Notes: a model not told the origin generated them from the letters alone. A DNA stretch of 64,000 nt from Bartonella sp. ML70XJBT.G (GCF_028618575.1 NZ_JAQITA010000004.1:62001-126000); one strand, 5' to 3'. Shown: positions 24,601-33,660, counted from the first letter of the stretch. Numbers and translations are program-made.

Positions 24601-27243
24601 GCTTCAGCACGCATTATTCTTGATGCTCAAAATGGATCTTTGTCTGAACAACTCAAACAACTTGACAATAATGACTTTGATCTCACCATCCATAAAGAAC
24701 ATCAAGAATCCTATTATCAATTAAACGAGCAAAAACATCATCAAGAACGACAAAGTATCATATCAAAGGAGCAAAGCCTCTTTGCTTCTCTTGGTCTTAT
24801 CGGTCAACAAAAAATTTCACCTCTCCCCATTGATGGAAATGACCTAAAATATTGGAATGGTTATGGTGGATTTAATCATCATAATCATTATGTGGTACGT
24901 CTTCATGGGCATACCACCACACCACAACCATGGATTAACATCATTGCTCATAAAAACTTTGGCTTCCATGTCTCTGCTGAAGGAGCGCTCTTTACTTGGG
25001 CAAATAATAGCCGTGATTATCAACTAACCCCTTGGAGTAATGATCCCATTTCTAACCGTCCAGGAGAAGCACTTTATCTTGTAGACCGCCTTTCTTTAAA
25101 ACGGTTCTCACCCGTTTCTGCCGTTGAATGTGATGAAAATGTTGTCTATGAGGCTTGCCATGGTTTTGGATTTTCAACCTTTAAATCTACACATACAGAG
25201 ATCGCCTTAGAGCTCACCCATATACTCGATCCAGAAAAACCAGTACGTCTTTCACGACTCACCCTTAAAAATAACGGGAAAAAATCACGCAGTTTACGCC
25301 TTTATAATTATGTTGAATGGGTTTTGGGCAATGTCCGTACAAAATATGCACCTTTCATACTCCCCTATTATGATCCTATACGTGGTGCACATTTTATCCA
25401 AAATCCCTACCACATCGACAAATCTCAACAAGTGGCATTTTTATCTGCTTCCCAATTACCAACAAGTACGACTACTGATCGCACTGAATTTATCGGTGTA
25501 ACGGGAACAGTGATACATCCTCACGCGATCCGTAAAGCCAATGCTCTTTCAAATACAGTTGAAGCAGGATGTGATCCTTGTTCAGCATTTTCCTATGATA
25601 TTGATCTTCTCCCAGGACAAACAAAAGAAATCGTTTTCTATCTTGGCAATGCTGAAAATAGGCAAGAAGCGGAAAATTTACTAGACAAGGTGCGTGCAAG
25701 CGATTTTGAAATTTTGCTCACACAACAAAAACAGCAATGGGATGATTTTGTTTCTCCATTCCAAGTTAAAACACCTGACCCCTCTTTTGATCTTATGGTC
25801 AATCATTGGCTTCCTTATCAAATTTACGCTTGCCGTATGATGGCACGCGCTGCCTTTTATCAAGCAAGTGGTGCATTTGGCTTTCGCGACCAGTTACAAG
25901 ACAGCTTGTCCTTATTATTATTGAACCCGAAACTGGCGCGTGAACAATTGTTAAACGCCGCAGCACATCAATTTCTCGAAGGCGATGTACAACATTGGTG
26001 GTTGCCTGATACAAACGCCGGTGTTCGCACGCGTATTTCTGATGATATTGTTTGGCTTGCTTATGGCACAGCACTTTATGTCAACACCACTGGTGATAGC
26101 ATATTTCTTGATACCCCTATTGCTTTTATTGAAGGAGATTCTCTTAACAATGAACAACAAGACGCTTATTTTAAGCCCATACAATCCTTAAAGGTTGCAA
26201 CAATTTATGAACATTGTGCTTTGGCTTTAGATCTTGCTATCAAACGCTGTGGACCACACGGACTTCCTCTTATTTTAGGCGGCGATTGGAATGATGGCAT
26301 GAATTTGGTAGGTATTAAAGGAAAAGGGGAAAGCACGTGGTTGGGATGGTTTCTTGGTACTACACTCCAAGCATTTATCCCCCTTGCCCAAAAACGGAGT
26401 GACAACACCCGTGTTGAGACATGGCGTGCATATCTTGAACGTTTAACCAAATCCTTAGAAGAAAACGGTTGGGATGGTGCTTGGTATCGGCGTGGTTATT
26501 TTGATGATGGTACACCTCTTGGCTCTCAAATCAATGATGAATGCAAAATTGATACCATTGCTCAATCTTGGGCTGTTATTTCGCAAATGGCATCGCTTGA
26601 GCGCCAAAAACAAGCAATGGCATCAATGCTTGAACAGCTGTATGACGAAAAATGCGGTCTTATACGTCTTTTCTGGCCACCTTTTGATAAATCTCCTCTC
26701 GAACCCGGTTATATAAAAGGTTATCCTCCAGGTATTCGAGAAAATGGTGGTCAATATACGCATGGTGCCATTTGGAGTATTTTGGCGCTTGCCCAAATGG
26801 GTGAAAGCGATAAAGCTTATGCTTTATTTTCTGCCATTAACCCGATTACCCACGGGCAAAATCCTGAAATTTATCGTGTGGAACCTTATGTTATGGCCGC
26901 AGATATTTACGCCGTTGAACCATATCGTGGACAAGGAGGTTGGACATGGTATACAGGCTCAGCAGGCTGGTTCTACCGCGCCGCAACACAAGCCATTCTT
27001 GGGATTAATCGTCAAGATGATCAATTATTCTTAGAGCCACATTTACCTTCTTCATGGTCTGAATATGAAGCAAAAATGAAATTTTATGATGCCATTTATA
27101 CCATCACCGTAAAATGGGGAGTTGAAAATATGCTTCATGTTGATGATAAAAAATATGCTCATACTCAAGCAAGAATAAAATTGGAAAAAACAGGAAAACA
27201 TGAAATCATATGCGTTCTTCAATCCTCAAAACAGAAAAGATAA
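18667..27243 (+). CDS. ndvB: Cyclic beta-1,2-glucan synthase (NdvB/ChvB type)
   Basis: A giant inner-membrane enzyme that builds, cyclises and trims periplasmic beta-1,2-glucan from UDP-glucose. From the chosen ATG it has 2858 residues, close to the roughly 2830 of rhizobial NdvB. The frame stays open to 18523, but those 48 extra codons run up to the rpsA terminator. Counting from 18523: a paired hydrophobic region lies at about 455-515. The GT84 domain has DAD at 671-673 and an HRWVRGDWQ (QxxRW-like) motif near 820. Further membrane segments occupy about 857-1010. The long C-terminal half carries GH94 phosphorylase modules with GGDWNDGMN at 2586-2594, whose second Asp is the expected catalytic acid for chain-length control. 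No frameshift is seen, so it is probably functional in osmotic adaptation and host interaction. Confidence 0.93.
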   Translation: MVFTISCIKYLFSQQTKIHHLTQTSAPLRSTYKSQDELYKLGYDIASKKEILLPEYKGENNFHKRLNENAKLILRAFHTCYIAARNDETMAPSAQWLLDNHYTIDKTIQQLRRNLSKSFIKQLPLYEQREDIPRIFALAWLYIAHTDSIFSQKTLTAMINGFQEVCALKIGELWALPSVIQMLLIENVRRLALRIEQTRTMRQLAHKVADKISLTDNETKLHTLFTRYTPFTVYPSFSAHLFYRLRSASVDSTTALNWLEQQLQNQGSNLEIATTDEHIRQAADGVTMGNIIRALKALGDVDWAVWFETVSSVDSILHKNSDFSKIDAHSRNIYRQVIEKIARFSPLSEQEVARKAIEIARSPSENTPLHSSVGWYLIGDGRHSFEKACGYTSPLLIKWARFFCCSKISIITIPVSFLTLILLLAIYALLQTSETLWITLLFTALALFPAMDAAFAFFNTVVSWIIPSKQLIGYEYKKGIPEHARTMVAVPTLITSRDSIDEQVRNLEVHYLSNPKGAIHFAILTDWVDSPLEQTQDDLDLLYYAQKSIDKLNCRYHRDDIPLFFLLHRRRLYNPSEKCWMGWERKRGKLHELNLLLRGDKNTSFYPPNPHLPMDCRFVMTLDADTRLPPECVTKLVGKLNHPLNHPTFDPLHEKIVKGYSILQPRITPSLTTGKETSILQRVFSTNRGIDPYVFAVSDTYQDLLGEGTFIGKGLYHIDAFQQALNGKIKENTVLSHDLLEGGYARTALVSDVEVIEDYPIAYNVDVARYHRWVRGDWQLLPYLFCPRQISSTTRWKIQDNLRRSLTPLMWLIAAFAGWSLLPLKSAIIWQTFLFFSLFIAPILSILQTLVPSNIGDSLRGYFQLIFNKTTLTGANIFLKMTFLAHSAYFMTDAIIRTLYRMTISKQHLLEWKTSAATKSIPNSLRFSIFTMWPATLMGILAIALPFFSHNFASFIALPFGLTWFFSPFIAWIVSQPSTFQDTLHSSFEDKKTLRSIARQTWLYYASFVNAQSNYLPPDNFQEDPEPLIAQRTSPTNIGLYLLSVIAARDFGWISCQETITRIECTLRSLAKMKKFRGHLYNWYETDTLKPLLPTYVSTVDSGNLAGHLLTLASALREWAEKPHVFIQSDLDGLRDVYALLEETVKEIPDNQPILHPLRQQIEKYISNFDHCMSTVVETPNTIISQLTDLSFIAHDLIHLIDELHQKVQTKKSSQTLSWAQCLLETCNAHHHDATAGYDSEKLRKTLNSLAVEARQIALDMKFDFLEQPERHLLSIGYRVQENKLDENCYDLLASEARLASLFAIAKGDIKVKHWFHLGRLLVPIGWKGALLSWSGSMFEYLMPSLVMHEPLGSLLDQTNRLIIHDQIQYAYKRGVPWGISEAAFNARDQLMNYQYAHFGVPSLGLQRGLSRNTVIAPYASLLAAQYVPDQTVTNLKHLRDLGALGTYGYYDSLDFTPSRVKTGEKYAVVRNYYAHHHGMSILAIDNVIFQGRMRDRFHSDPIIEAIQFLLQERAPHQIPIIHSKVIHRMRNNYQEFNDAPLRIIKNPLLKPRETLLLSNGSYSTMLTANGSGYSRWHDYAITRFIPDATEDQQGTLFFLRDIENGRWWSVTGEPTRVVGEDAVCIFTDEKAEYTKMVDGIKSTLECLITSEGCGEGRRLQLINTTNKDRIIEVTSYGELALATMDADQAHPAFSRMFIETEIANGRRTIFAKRRKRSPHDPEIHIAHFVTGDNIQETEAETDRLQFIGRGRSIHRPAAFDHNAHFRNSQGCVLDPIISLRCRVKIPAHEKVELIFWTFAAHAKETLHNYIKHYRQPNIFQQEFSMAWTRSQVSLYQSGISLKEAITYQKYATPLIYLDRTWRLSSKNLAKNLGKQSDLWPMSLSGDIPLCLLRLDNEGDITVLRELLKAHEYWRMRGLIVDLVILNEQAFSYIQNTQHAIEWVCESYRHHIHDTDERQHIFTLRRDQMNEQSFQTLLASARIILDAQNGSLSEQLKQLDNNDFDLTIHKEHQESYYQLNEQKHHQERQSIISKEQSLFASLGLIGQQKISPLPIDGNDLKYWNGYGGFNHHNHYVVRLHGHTTTPQPWINIIAHKNFGFHVSAEGALFTWANNSRDYQLTPWSNDPISNRPGEALYLVDRLSLKRFSPVSAVECDENVVYEACHGFGFSTFKSTHTEIALELTHILDPEKPVRLSRLTLKNNGKKSRSLRLYNYVEWVLGNVRTKYAPFILPYYDPIRGAHFIQNPYHIDKSQQVAFLSASQLPTSTTTDRTEFIGVTGTVIHPHAIRKANALSNTVEAGCDPCSAFSYDIDLLPGQTKEIVFYLGNAENRQEAENLLDKVRASDFEILLTQQKQQWDDFVSPFQVKTPDPSFDLMVNHWLPYQIYACRMMARAAFYQASGAFGFRDQLQDSLSLLLLNPKLAREQLLNAAAHQFLEGDVQHWWLPDTNAGVRTRISDDIVWLAYGTALYVNTTGDSIFLDTPIAFIEGDSLNNEQQDAYFKPIQSLKVATIYEHCALALDLAIKRCGPHGLPLILGGDWNDGMNLVGIKGKGESTWLGWFLGTTLQAFIPLAQKRSDNTRVETWRAYLERLTKSLEENGWDGAWYRRGYFDDGTPLGSQINDECKIDTIAQSWAVISQMASLERQKQAMASMLEQLYDEKCGLIRLFWPPFDKSPLEPGYIKGYPPGIRENGGQYTHGAIWSILALAQMGESDKAYALFSAINPITHGQNPEIYRVEPYVMAADIYAVEPYRGQGGWTWYTGSAGWFYRAATQAILGINRQDDQLFLEPHLPSSWSEYEAKMKFYDAIYTITVKWGVENMLHVDDKKYAHTQARIKLEKTGKHEIICVLQSSKQKR

Positions 27244-27380
27244 AAGGCTTTTTTTTATTCTTGCTCAAGACCTTAGAGTTGTTATAGTTTTTCTCATTCC
27301 TATATGTATTTTGTTGGCCTATGTGGATTTTGTTGGAGCACAATAATTTTATATTCTGTAAGACTGAAAGAACGAGGGTT

Positions 27381-28685
27381 ATGAATCATCCAGATATTGC
27401 GAGGCGTGTATACAATCACACTTGGAAACTTGATCCTATTATTCGTTCATTGCTCGATACGGATTTTTATAAACTTCTTATGGTACAGATGATCTGGGGG
27501 CTTTATCCTCATGTCAATGTTACTTTCTCCCTTATAAACCGCAGCAAAACAATACGTCTTGCCGATGATATTGATGAAAGTGAACTGCGTGCTCAACTTG
27601 ATCACGCCTTGAGCTTGCGCTTTACAAAAAAAGAAATGATTTGGCTTGCTGGTAATACATTTTATGGGCGTAAACAAATTTTCGAACCAGATTTTCTTCA
27701 TTGGCTTGAGAACTTTCAACTCCCAGAATATGAACTTACCCGCAAAGATGGTCAATATATCCTTCATTTTCATGGTCCGTGGGCTCATAGTTCCATGTGG
27801 GAAATCCCCGCTCTTGCTATTATCAGTGAATTACGTTCACGTGCCGCTATGAAAAACCTCGATCGTTTTGCTCTCGATGTGCTTTATGCACGCGCTAAAG
27901 CAAAAATGTGGAGTAAAGTTGAACGCCTTAAAAAATTACCTGATATTAAAATATCTGATTTTGGTACAAGGCGTCGTCATTCCTTTTTATGGCAACGCTG
28001 GTGTGTTGAAGCATTAAAAGAAGGTATTGGCAATTCTTTTACCGGAACTTCTAATGTTCTTTTAGCCATGGATACAGATTTAGAAGCTCTTGGAACCAAT
28101 GCCCATGAATTGCCCATGGTTATTGCTGCTCTTGCAGAAAATGATGATGATCTACACAGAGCACCCTATAAAGTCTTGCAAGATTGGAATCGCTATTACG
28201 GTGGAAATCTCCTCATTGTTTTGCCCGATACCTTTGGCACAGAAGCATTTTTGCGCAATGCACCAGATTGGGTCTCTGACTGGACAGGGTTTAGGCCTGA
28301 CAGTGCTCCTCCCATCGAGGGAGGTGAACGCATTCTTCAATGGTGGAAGGAAAAGGGAAAAGATCCACAGGAAAAATTATTGATTTTTTCTGATGCACTT
28401 GACGTCGATACAATCGAAAAAACCTATCACCACTTCCATGGAAGAGTACGCATGAGTTTTGGCTGGGGAACAGACTTGACGAATGATTTTGCAGGATGTT
28501 CCCCCCAAGAAATTGCAACTTTTGATGCCCTGTCCCTTGTTTGTAAAGTCACCCATGCTAATGGTCGACCAGCCGTAAAACTTTCAGATAATCCTGAAAA
28601 AACCATTGGTGATCCACAAGAAGTACAGCGTTACCTCAATTTTTTTGGCAATGAAAAACGTATTGCGAGATCTATAAAAACTTAG
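27381..28685 (+). CDS. pncB: Nicotinate phosphoribosyltransferase
   Basis: Converts nicotinate and PRPP to nicotinate mononucleotide, with ATP hydrolysis, in the Preiss-Handler NAD salvage route. The 434-residue cytosolic enzyme opens with a typical [11 protein letters not shown] segment. It carries the histidine that is phosphorylated in this family in FGTRRRHSF and has the TGTSNVLLA loop. The ATG at 27381 follows a gaacgaggg ribosome-binding site. The frame extends 60 bp further upstream without support. It stands alone between the glucan synthase gene and a decayed spacer. Confidence 0.95.
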   Translation: MNHPDIARRVYNHTWKLDPIIRSLLDTDFYKLLMVQMIWGLYPHVNVTFSLINRSKTIRLADDIDESELRAQLDHALSLRFTKKEMIWLAGNTFYGRKQIFEPDFLHWLENFQLPEYELTRKDGQYILHFHGPWAHSSMWEIPALAIISELRSRAAMKNLDRFALDVLYARAKAKMWSKVERLKKLPDIKISDFGTRRRHSFLWQRWCVEALKEGIGNSFTGTSNVLLAMDTDLEALGTNAHELPMVIAALAENDDDLHRAPYKVLQDWNRYYGGNLLIVLPDTFGTEAFLRNAPDWVSDWTGFRPDSAPPIEGGERILQWWKEKGKDPQEKLLIFSDALDVDTIEKTYHHFHGRVRMSFGWGTDLTNDFAGCSPQEIATFDALSLVCKVTHANGRPAVKLSDNPEKTIGDPQEVQRYLNFFGNEKRIARSIKT

Positions 28686-29361
28686 CTGCTTGCTAATTTA
28701 AAAAATGAATATATTGATACCGTGATCATTTACCATTCCCTATTTGGAATGAGAATACAACGTAAAACAATTTCTTATTTCAAGTGTTTTCCATTATATA
28801 AAAAAAATCTGTTACTTGTTTGTCATAAAAAGAATGAATCTATGCATAAAAACTTTTTGAAAAGAGACTTGATTACTTTCTCTCAACTCTCTGTAAGGCA
28901 AAAATACTTATAACATGAGAACAGGCTTCAGATAATCGCTGGTCTGTTACTTTATAAATAAAAAAATGATGACGTTTAAAAGAGCTCTCATTATTCATAC
29001 TATTCATAGAAAATATTGAAAACTAAAAGAGGATAAAGTACATCACTGATGGATAGGGCCAAGGTAGATTTTAGTCATCATTTACTTGCAAAAATACCCC
29101 CTCTGAAAGCTGCTCTCATTTCTTATCAATGTATTTTACGCATATTGAGTTATAAGGTATTTGCAGATAATCTTTTTTTTATAAAATTATTTCACCCACA
29201 TGTTATCTTATCATAAATTATCCTAAAAGCATTCTCTTATAGATATCTTTGTTATGTAAGCATCTCCCTCAAATTTTGGAGTTAAAAAACTATCACATAA
29301 CTCTCACAAATCTGCGAAAATCAAAAAACTGCTCGGTTTATAACTCCTTTACTTTCTATCA
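28686..29361. other. Gene-free spacer with repeat copy E
   Basis: About 680 bp, AT-rich and stop-rich. Its middle (28893-29019) contains a heavily decayed integrase fragment, annotated separately. The flanks hold nothing I can name. Confidence 0.55.
28893..29019 (+). pseudogene. Heavily decayed integrase N-terminal fragment (copy E)
   Basis: On the plus strand the reading AGLLLYK, stop, KNDDV is followed about 33 bp later by HTIHRKY. This matches the AGLLLYKRKDSG...RYTIHxxRRE order of copies A-D. A tract resembling the start region (aaggcaaaaatacttat) precedes it, with a deletion of part of the first 20 codons. This is the most degenerate copy, and I would not have called it without the better ones. 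Confidence 0.45.
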
Positions 29362-29748
29362 CTACGAAGATGGACGCGTTAAGATATAAAGAACAATAAA
29401 CAGTAAAAGTGCAGCAACCAATAAAGCAAGCCACAAAGCAGGATGCGTTATCACTAAAAAAGATAAAAAACCACCTGCTATACTCACCAATGCCAAAATT
29501 TTAACAAATGTGGAAATAGCTCTCTTTTCCTCCCATTGCTTAATGGGTGGGCCAAAAACGCGATGATTATTCAGCCAACGATGAAAACGTGGCGATGAAC
29601 GAGCAAAACACCATGAAGCAATTAATAAAAACGGCACAGTTGGCATAATAGGTAATACTATACCGATAATTGCCAATATAATCATTGCCCAACCTGCTAC
29701 ATAATAGCAAATACGCAAGGGGTGAGATATTTTAAAATCTTTTTTCAT
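29362..29748 (-). CDS. ybaN: DUF454 (YbaN-like) inner-membrane protein
   Basis: A 128-residue protein of the YbaN/DUF454 family, whose function is not established. Two to three hydrophobic segments are visible (about residues 16-45 and 85-125). Between them is the family core: GIVLPIMPTVPFLLIASWCF followed by RSSPRFHRWLNNHRVFGPPI. It lies downstream of the metal-importer operon on the same strand but beyond that operon's terminator, so it is probably transcribed separately. Confidence 0.87.
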   Translation of the reverse strand: MKKDFKISHPLRICYYVAGWAMIILAIIGIVLPIMPTVPFLLIASWCFARSSPRFHRWLNNHRVFGPPIKQWEEKRAISTFVKILALVSIAGGFLSFLVITHPALWLALLVAALLLFIVLYILTRPSS

Positions 29749-29930
29749 CCTCTCGTACTATTTCTCTCCATATTTTCCTGCTTTTGCATGCTCTAGAGCA
29801 CAATCATTTATACGACTTTATACGCAAGTGTATTTTCTTCGATAACTTCTTTTAAAGCAAAAACAGCTTACGCAATATGATGATCATTTTTAAATTTTCA
29901 AGAAATATGAATAAATTTTTAGAAAAAGAA

Positions 29931-29966
29931 AAAATAAAAAGGCTGCAGAATAAATCAATGCAGCCT
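29931..29966 (-). terminator. Intrinsic terminator downstream of the metal importer operon
   Basis: An 8-bp perfect stem (aggctgca / tgcagcct), loop of 11, then a T-rich tract on the minus strand. It lies about 160 bp after the last permease stop codon and closes the operon and the candidate sRNA. Confidence 0.85.
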
Positions 29967-30060
29967 CTTAGTTACGAATGCAGTGTTGGGAGGAGAATAC
30001 ATACTGCATTCATTTGCCAGATGTTAGGAGGAAAATAATCTAGCGAGGTGCTTTCTAGTT
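29931..30060 (-). ncRNA. Candidate small RNA with two anti-Shine-Dalgarno loops, in the 3' UTR of the metal importer operon
   Basis: Read on the minus strand. Hairpin 1 is CTAGAT / ATCTGG with loop tattttcctcctaac. Hairpin 2 is a perfect 9-bp stem, GAATGCAGT / ACTGCATTC, with an 18-base loop containing ctcctccc. A third hairpin, aggctgca / tgcagcct with a following T-rich tract, is an intrinsic terminator. Loops carrying CCUCC/CUCCUCCC (anti-SD) in tandem hairpins ahead of a terminator are the defining layout of the alphaproteobacterial cuckoo (ar14-like) and CcsR-type sRNAs. The 5' end is unknown. With no obvious promoter close by, processing from the importer mRNA is likely. Confidence 0.6.
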
Positions 30061-30122
30061 AAAACAAACATGAGAGACAATACACAAAAATGCATGGCTG
30101 ATATGCATGAACTTTAGAAATC

Positions 30123-31028
30123 TCAAATTTCCTGAACCGTAGCGCGACGAAAAAAAACTGACATGAAAATCGCAATAAAAATCAATGTCAAAATCAATAC
30201 GATCGTAGAAGCGGAATCAGAACCAATAAACAAACTGAGATAAATTCCTAAAAAACCAGAAAAAGCTGCAACAAGTATAGCAATCACCAACATAAAAGAA
30301 AATCGCTTCGTAATAAGATAAGCGATTGCTCCTGGTGCTATAAGTAAAGAAATAACCAGAACAATACCCACAGCTTTCAAAGCTGCAACAATTGTGAGAG
30401 AAATCATTGTTAAGAGAGTATAGTGAAGTAATGATATTCGCAATCCCATAGCACGACCTTGAACGGAATCAAAAATATACAGCATAAAATCGCGCCATTT
30501 TGCTCCTAAAATAAAGGTAACAACAGCAGAAATAATTGCCGTCTGTGTAATATCAAGCCAGTTAACACCCAACAAATTACCAAATAGAATATGATTCAAA
30601 TCTAAACTGCTATAAATAGATGTGGCCAAAACAAGCCCTAAACCAAACATCGATGAGAAAACAACGCCCATCACCGTATCCTGTTTGATCCGACTATTGC
30701 TTCCTAAAAAACCTGTTGCAAGCGCACAAATCATACCTGCGACAAAAGCTCCGCAAGTAATCAAAGTCATGGTAATATTTTCTGAACGCATATGCTGAAG
30801 CCAAGCAAACGGTAAAGAAGTCAAAAATGCTATCACCCACGGCGTCGTCATATAACCCACAACAACACCAGGAAAAACAGCATGAGAAATGGCGTCGCCT
30901 AACAGTGCCCATCCTTTCAAAATCAGAAAACAAGAAAGCATCGCCATAGGAATAGAAAGGATCATGACAATAAGCATGCCTTTCAACATAAAAGAAAATT
31001 GAAAAGGAAGTAGTAATTGATCAATCAT
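30123..31028 (-). CDS. sitD: Mn/Fe ABC transporter permease (second permease)
   Basis: A 301-residue integral-membrane permease of the ABC-3 (zinc/manganese/iron chelate) family, with about eight hydrophobic segments. It has the family features of a cytoplasmic loop with GDAISHAVFPGVVVGY near residue 40 and a C-terminal LLIAPGAIAYLITKRF motif. It pairs with the upstream permease, which is related to it. Its start overlaps the previous gene by 4 bp. In Bartonella this system is usually named yfeABCD and elsewhere sitABCD. The operon's mRNA continues into an unusual structured 3' UTR. Confidence 0.93.
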   Translation of the reverse strand: MIDQLLLPFQFSFMLKGMLIVMILSIPMAMLSCFLILKGWALLGDAISHAVFPGVVVGYMTTPWVIAFLTSLPFAWLQHMRSENITMTLITCGAFVAGMICALATGFLGSNSRIKQDTVMGVVFSSMFGLGLVLATSIYSSLDLNHILFGNLLGVNWLDITQTAIISAVVTFILGAKWRDFMLYIFDSVQGRAMGLRISLLHYTLLTMISLTIVAALKAVGIVLVISLLIAPGAIAYLITKRFSFMLVIAILVAAFSGFLGIYLSLFIGSDSASTIVLILTLIFIAIFMSVFFRRATVQEI

Positions 31029-31891
31029 GACAATATCACACCTTTTTTGGCCGCATTTATACGCAAACGTGCAGCAATAAACCCGTGTTTAGGAGCAAAA
31101 ACAAAAGCTAACATAAATAAAAATGCTTGAAAAAGCACAACAACACCACCTGTTTGCGCATTTAAAAAGTAACTCACATAAACACCTAATACACTTGTGA
31201 CGGTCCCGATTATAACTGCAATGATCAAAACATTTACAAAGCGATCACTTAAAAGATAAGCCGTTGCCCCAGGCGTCACCACAAGGCAAATGACCAAAAA
31301 TGCTCCAACTGTTTGCATAGCAGCAACAGTACAAGCAGCAAGCAAGGTGAAAAAGAGAATCTTTAAAAACTTTACATTCAGTCCAATGGCACGCGCATGT
31401 GTCTCGTCAAATAAAGAAACAAGAAGATCTTTCCATTTTAACAGCAATATAAGTAAAGAGAAAAAACCAATAAAAGCCAATTGGATAATATCTGATGAAC
31501 TCACTGCTAAAATATTTCCTAAAACAATTGTATCAATATTCACAGCCATTGGCTTTAATGATTTAAGAAACAACCCAAAAGCAAAAAAAGAAGAAAAAAT
31601 AAGACCAATAATCGTATCTTCTTTGAGTTTTGTCCGTTGATTAAAAAACAGCATCGCTGCTGCTGCAAGCCCACCAGAAAAAAAAGCTCCAAGCGCAAAA
31701 GGTAAACCTAAAAGGTAAGCCCCTGCTACACCAGGAACAATCGAATGGGAAAGCGCATCACCAATAAGCGACCAACCTTTTAACATCAAAAACGCAGAAA
31801 GAAAGGCACAAACACACCCAACTAATCCAGAAACCCACATCGCATTAACCATGTACTGATAGCTCAGTGGCTCAAGCAACCAAGAAATCAT
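31025..31891 (-). CDS. sitC: Mn/Fe ABC transporter permease (first permease)
   Basis: A 288-residue ABC-3 family membrane permease with about eight predicted membrane spans. The hallmark [17 protein letters not shown] lies near residue 42 and the [14 protein letters not shown] segment near 225, parallel to those in the partner permease. This suggests an old gene duplication. Both ends overlap neighbouring genes by 4 bp, indicating translational coupling in a four-gene operon. Confidence 0.93.
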   Translation of the reverse strand: MISWLLEPLSYQYMVNAMWVSGLVGCVCAFLSAFLMLKGWSLIGDALSHSIVPGVAGAYLLGLPFALGAFFSGGLAAAAMLFFNQRTKLKEDTIIGLIFSSFFAFGLFLKSLKPMAVNIDTIVLGNILAVSSSDIIQLAFIGFFSLLILLLKWKDLLVSLFDETHARAIGLNVKFLKILFFTLLAACTVAAMQTVGAFLVICLVVTPGATAYLLSDRFVNVLIIAVIIGTVTSVLGVYVSYFLNAQTGGVVVLFQAFLFMLAFVFAPKHGFIAARLRINAAKKGVILS

Positions 31892-32718
31892 GCAACGTGC
31901 TCCATTCTTTGAATATTCTCATGAAGAGCAGAGCGGTTTGCCCCCGTGAAACCATCATTTTTGTTCACAGCTTGAAGATCAAAAATATGATGATGCAAAG
32001 CACCACCAAAAGTTTTTTCCAGATTTTCCTTTGTAAAGACGGTTTCAGTTAACCCAGAAGCCAAAACTGTTCCCTTGATTAAAACTGTATGGTCACAAAA
32101 CTCACGAATAGAACCTAAATTATGCGTAGAAACTAATATCACTGCCCCCTCTTTACGAAGATCCTGTAATAAAGCAATGATTTTATCTTCTGTTGTGACA
32201 TCAACCCCTGTAAATGGCTCATCTAATAAAATTGCTTTTGCCTGCTGGGCAAGAGCGCGTGCTAGAAAAACACGCTTCTTTTGCCCACCAGAAAGTTCGC
32301 CAATTTGGCGCTTGGCAAATGCCAACATATCAACCCGTTCTAAGGCAACACGAACTGCTTCATAATCTCGTGAGCGTGCATAACGAAAGAAATTCATATG
32401 ACCATACCGCCCCATCAAGACAACATCTTCAACGAGAACAGGAAAATTCCAATCAACATCTTCACTTTGGGGAACATAAGCAATAAGGTTTTTTTTCAAA
32501 GCTGTATCAACAGGCAAACCAAGCATGCGAATTTTCCCTTTTGAGGGGCGGACAAACCCCATAATAGCTTTAAATAACGTTGACTTCCCTGATCCATTCA
32601 CGCCAACCAATGCCGTAATAGAACCTGTTGGACTTTCAAAATTCACTTCACGTAAAGCCGTATGTCCATTACGATAAGTTACTGTTACCCCTTGGGCAAA
32701 TATTCCAGATCCCGTCAT
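31888..32718 (-). CDS. sitB: Mn/Fe ABC transporter ATP-binding protein
   Basis: The 276-residue nucleotide-binding subunit that drives the importer. Visible motifs in order are Walker [10 protein letters not shown] (about residues 39-47), the Q-loop in VPQSEDVDW, the ABC signature LSGGQKKRV, Walker [13 protein letters not shown], and the switch histidine in STHN. All key residues are intact. It overlaps the substrate-binding gene and the first permease gene by 4 bp each. Confidence 0.95.
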   Translation of the reverse strand: MTGSGIFAQGVTVTYRNGHTALREVNFESPTGSITALVGVNGSGKSTLFKAIMGFVRPSKGKIRMLGLPVDTALKKNLIAYVPQSEDVDWNFPVLVEDVVLMGRYGHMNFFRYARSRDYEAVRVALERVDMLAFAKRQIGELSGGQKKRVFLARALAQQAKAILLDEPFTGVDVTTEDKIIALLQDLRKEGAVILVSTHNLGSIREFCDHTVLIKGTVLASGLTETVFTKENLEKTFGGALHHHIFDLQAVNKNDGFTGANRSALHENIQRMEHVA

Positions 32719-33623
32719 TGGCTTTTTACTCCCTCTAATAAGGCACTGCTAATACGCCCACTTGTGACGCGTAATAAATCAATATAGGTTGGTACTTCAC
32801 CATTTTTCTCACTCAGAGAGTCAACATAAAGCACACCACCGTATTTAGCCCCTGTTTCTCTGGCAACTTGCTTAGCAGGCGCTGGAGAAATAGTGCTTTC
32901 AGAAAAAACGGCATGGATATTGTATTTACGAACCATATCAATAACATGCTTAACCTGCTGTGGTGTTCCTTGCTGATCCGCATTAATGGGCCATAAATAA
33001 AGTTCTTTTAGATCAAAATCACGCGCTAAATAGCTAAATGCACCCTCACTGGTGACAAGCCAACGCTTATCTTGCGGTACTGCTTCTAATGCAGTCCTGA
33101 TTGGGTCAATCGTTGCGCGAATCTTCTGCTTATAAATTTCAGCATTTTCTTTATAAATAGCAGCATGCTCAGGATCATACTTTACAAAAGCATCGCGAAT
33201 ATTATCAACGTAGATCAAAGCAGAAGTGGGTGACATCCAAGCATGAGGATTGGGCTTGCCGCTAAAGGGACCTTCACCAATTTTAATGGGTACAACACCT
33301 TTGGAAACAACCACACTTGGAACATCCTTGATATTTTGAAAAAACTTTTCAAACCAAAGCTCCAAATCTAATCCATTCCACAAAACAAGATTGGCTCCTT
33401 GTGCGCGCATAAGATCGCGAGGAGTGGGTTGATATTCATGAATTTCAGCACCTGGTTTCGTGATCGATTCAACATCAGCAGCATCACCCGCTACATTGCG
33501 CGCCATATCAGCAATGATAGTGAATGTCGTAACAGCTTTAAATTTACCTGCACATAAGGCAAAATTGGGAGCAAAAAAAACAAGACTCCCAAAAACTATC
33601 GTGAAAAACGTCCTTACCTTCAT
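32715..33623 (-). CDS. sitA: Periplasmic Mn/Fe-binding protein of ABC importer
   Basis: A 302-residue cluster A-I (ZnuA/PsaA/SitA class) solute-binding protein. A signal peptide covers roughly residues 1-24 and ends near FALCAGK. Metal ligands typical of the family are visible: His in [13 protein letters not shown], His in NPHAWMSP, a Glu in SEGAFSY/FSEST and an Asp near YVDSLS. The lack of a His-rich loop argues against zinc specificity and for Mn2+ or Fe2+. It is the first gene of the operon, and a Fur-family-like palindrome lies about 38 bp upstream of its start. Confidence 0.93.
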   Translation of the reverse strand: MKVRTFFTIVFGSLVFFAPNFALCAGKFKAVTTFTIIADMARNVAGDAADVESITKPGAEIHEYQPTPRDLMRAQGANLVLWNGLDLELWFEKFFQNIKDVPSVVVSKGVVPIKIGEGPFSGKPNPHAWMSPTSALIYVDNIRDAFVKYDPEHAAIYKENAEIYKQKIRATIDPIRTALEAVPQDKRWLVTSEGAFSYLARDFDLKELYLWPINADQQGTPQQVKHVIDMVRKYNIHAVFSESTISPAPAKQVARETGAKYGGVLYVDSLSEKNGEVPTYIDLLRVTSGRISSALLEGVKSQ

Positions 33624-33660
33624 TGCTTCTCTCTTTCCTTCATATGCCCTCTCTCCTTAT

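Noticed and set aside
29041-29056. catcactgatgg string shared with 56.77 kb as a repeat
   Set aside because: Only 12 bases match and the flanks do not align, so chance is the simpler explanation.
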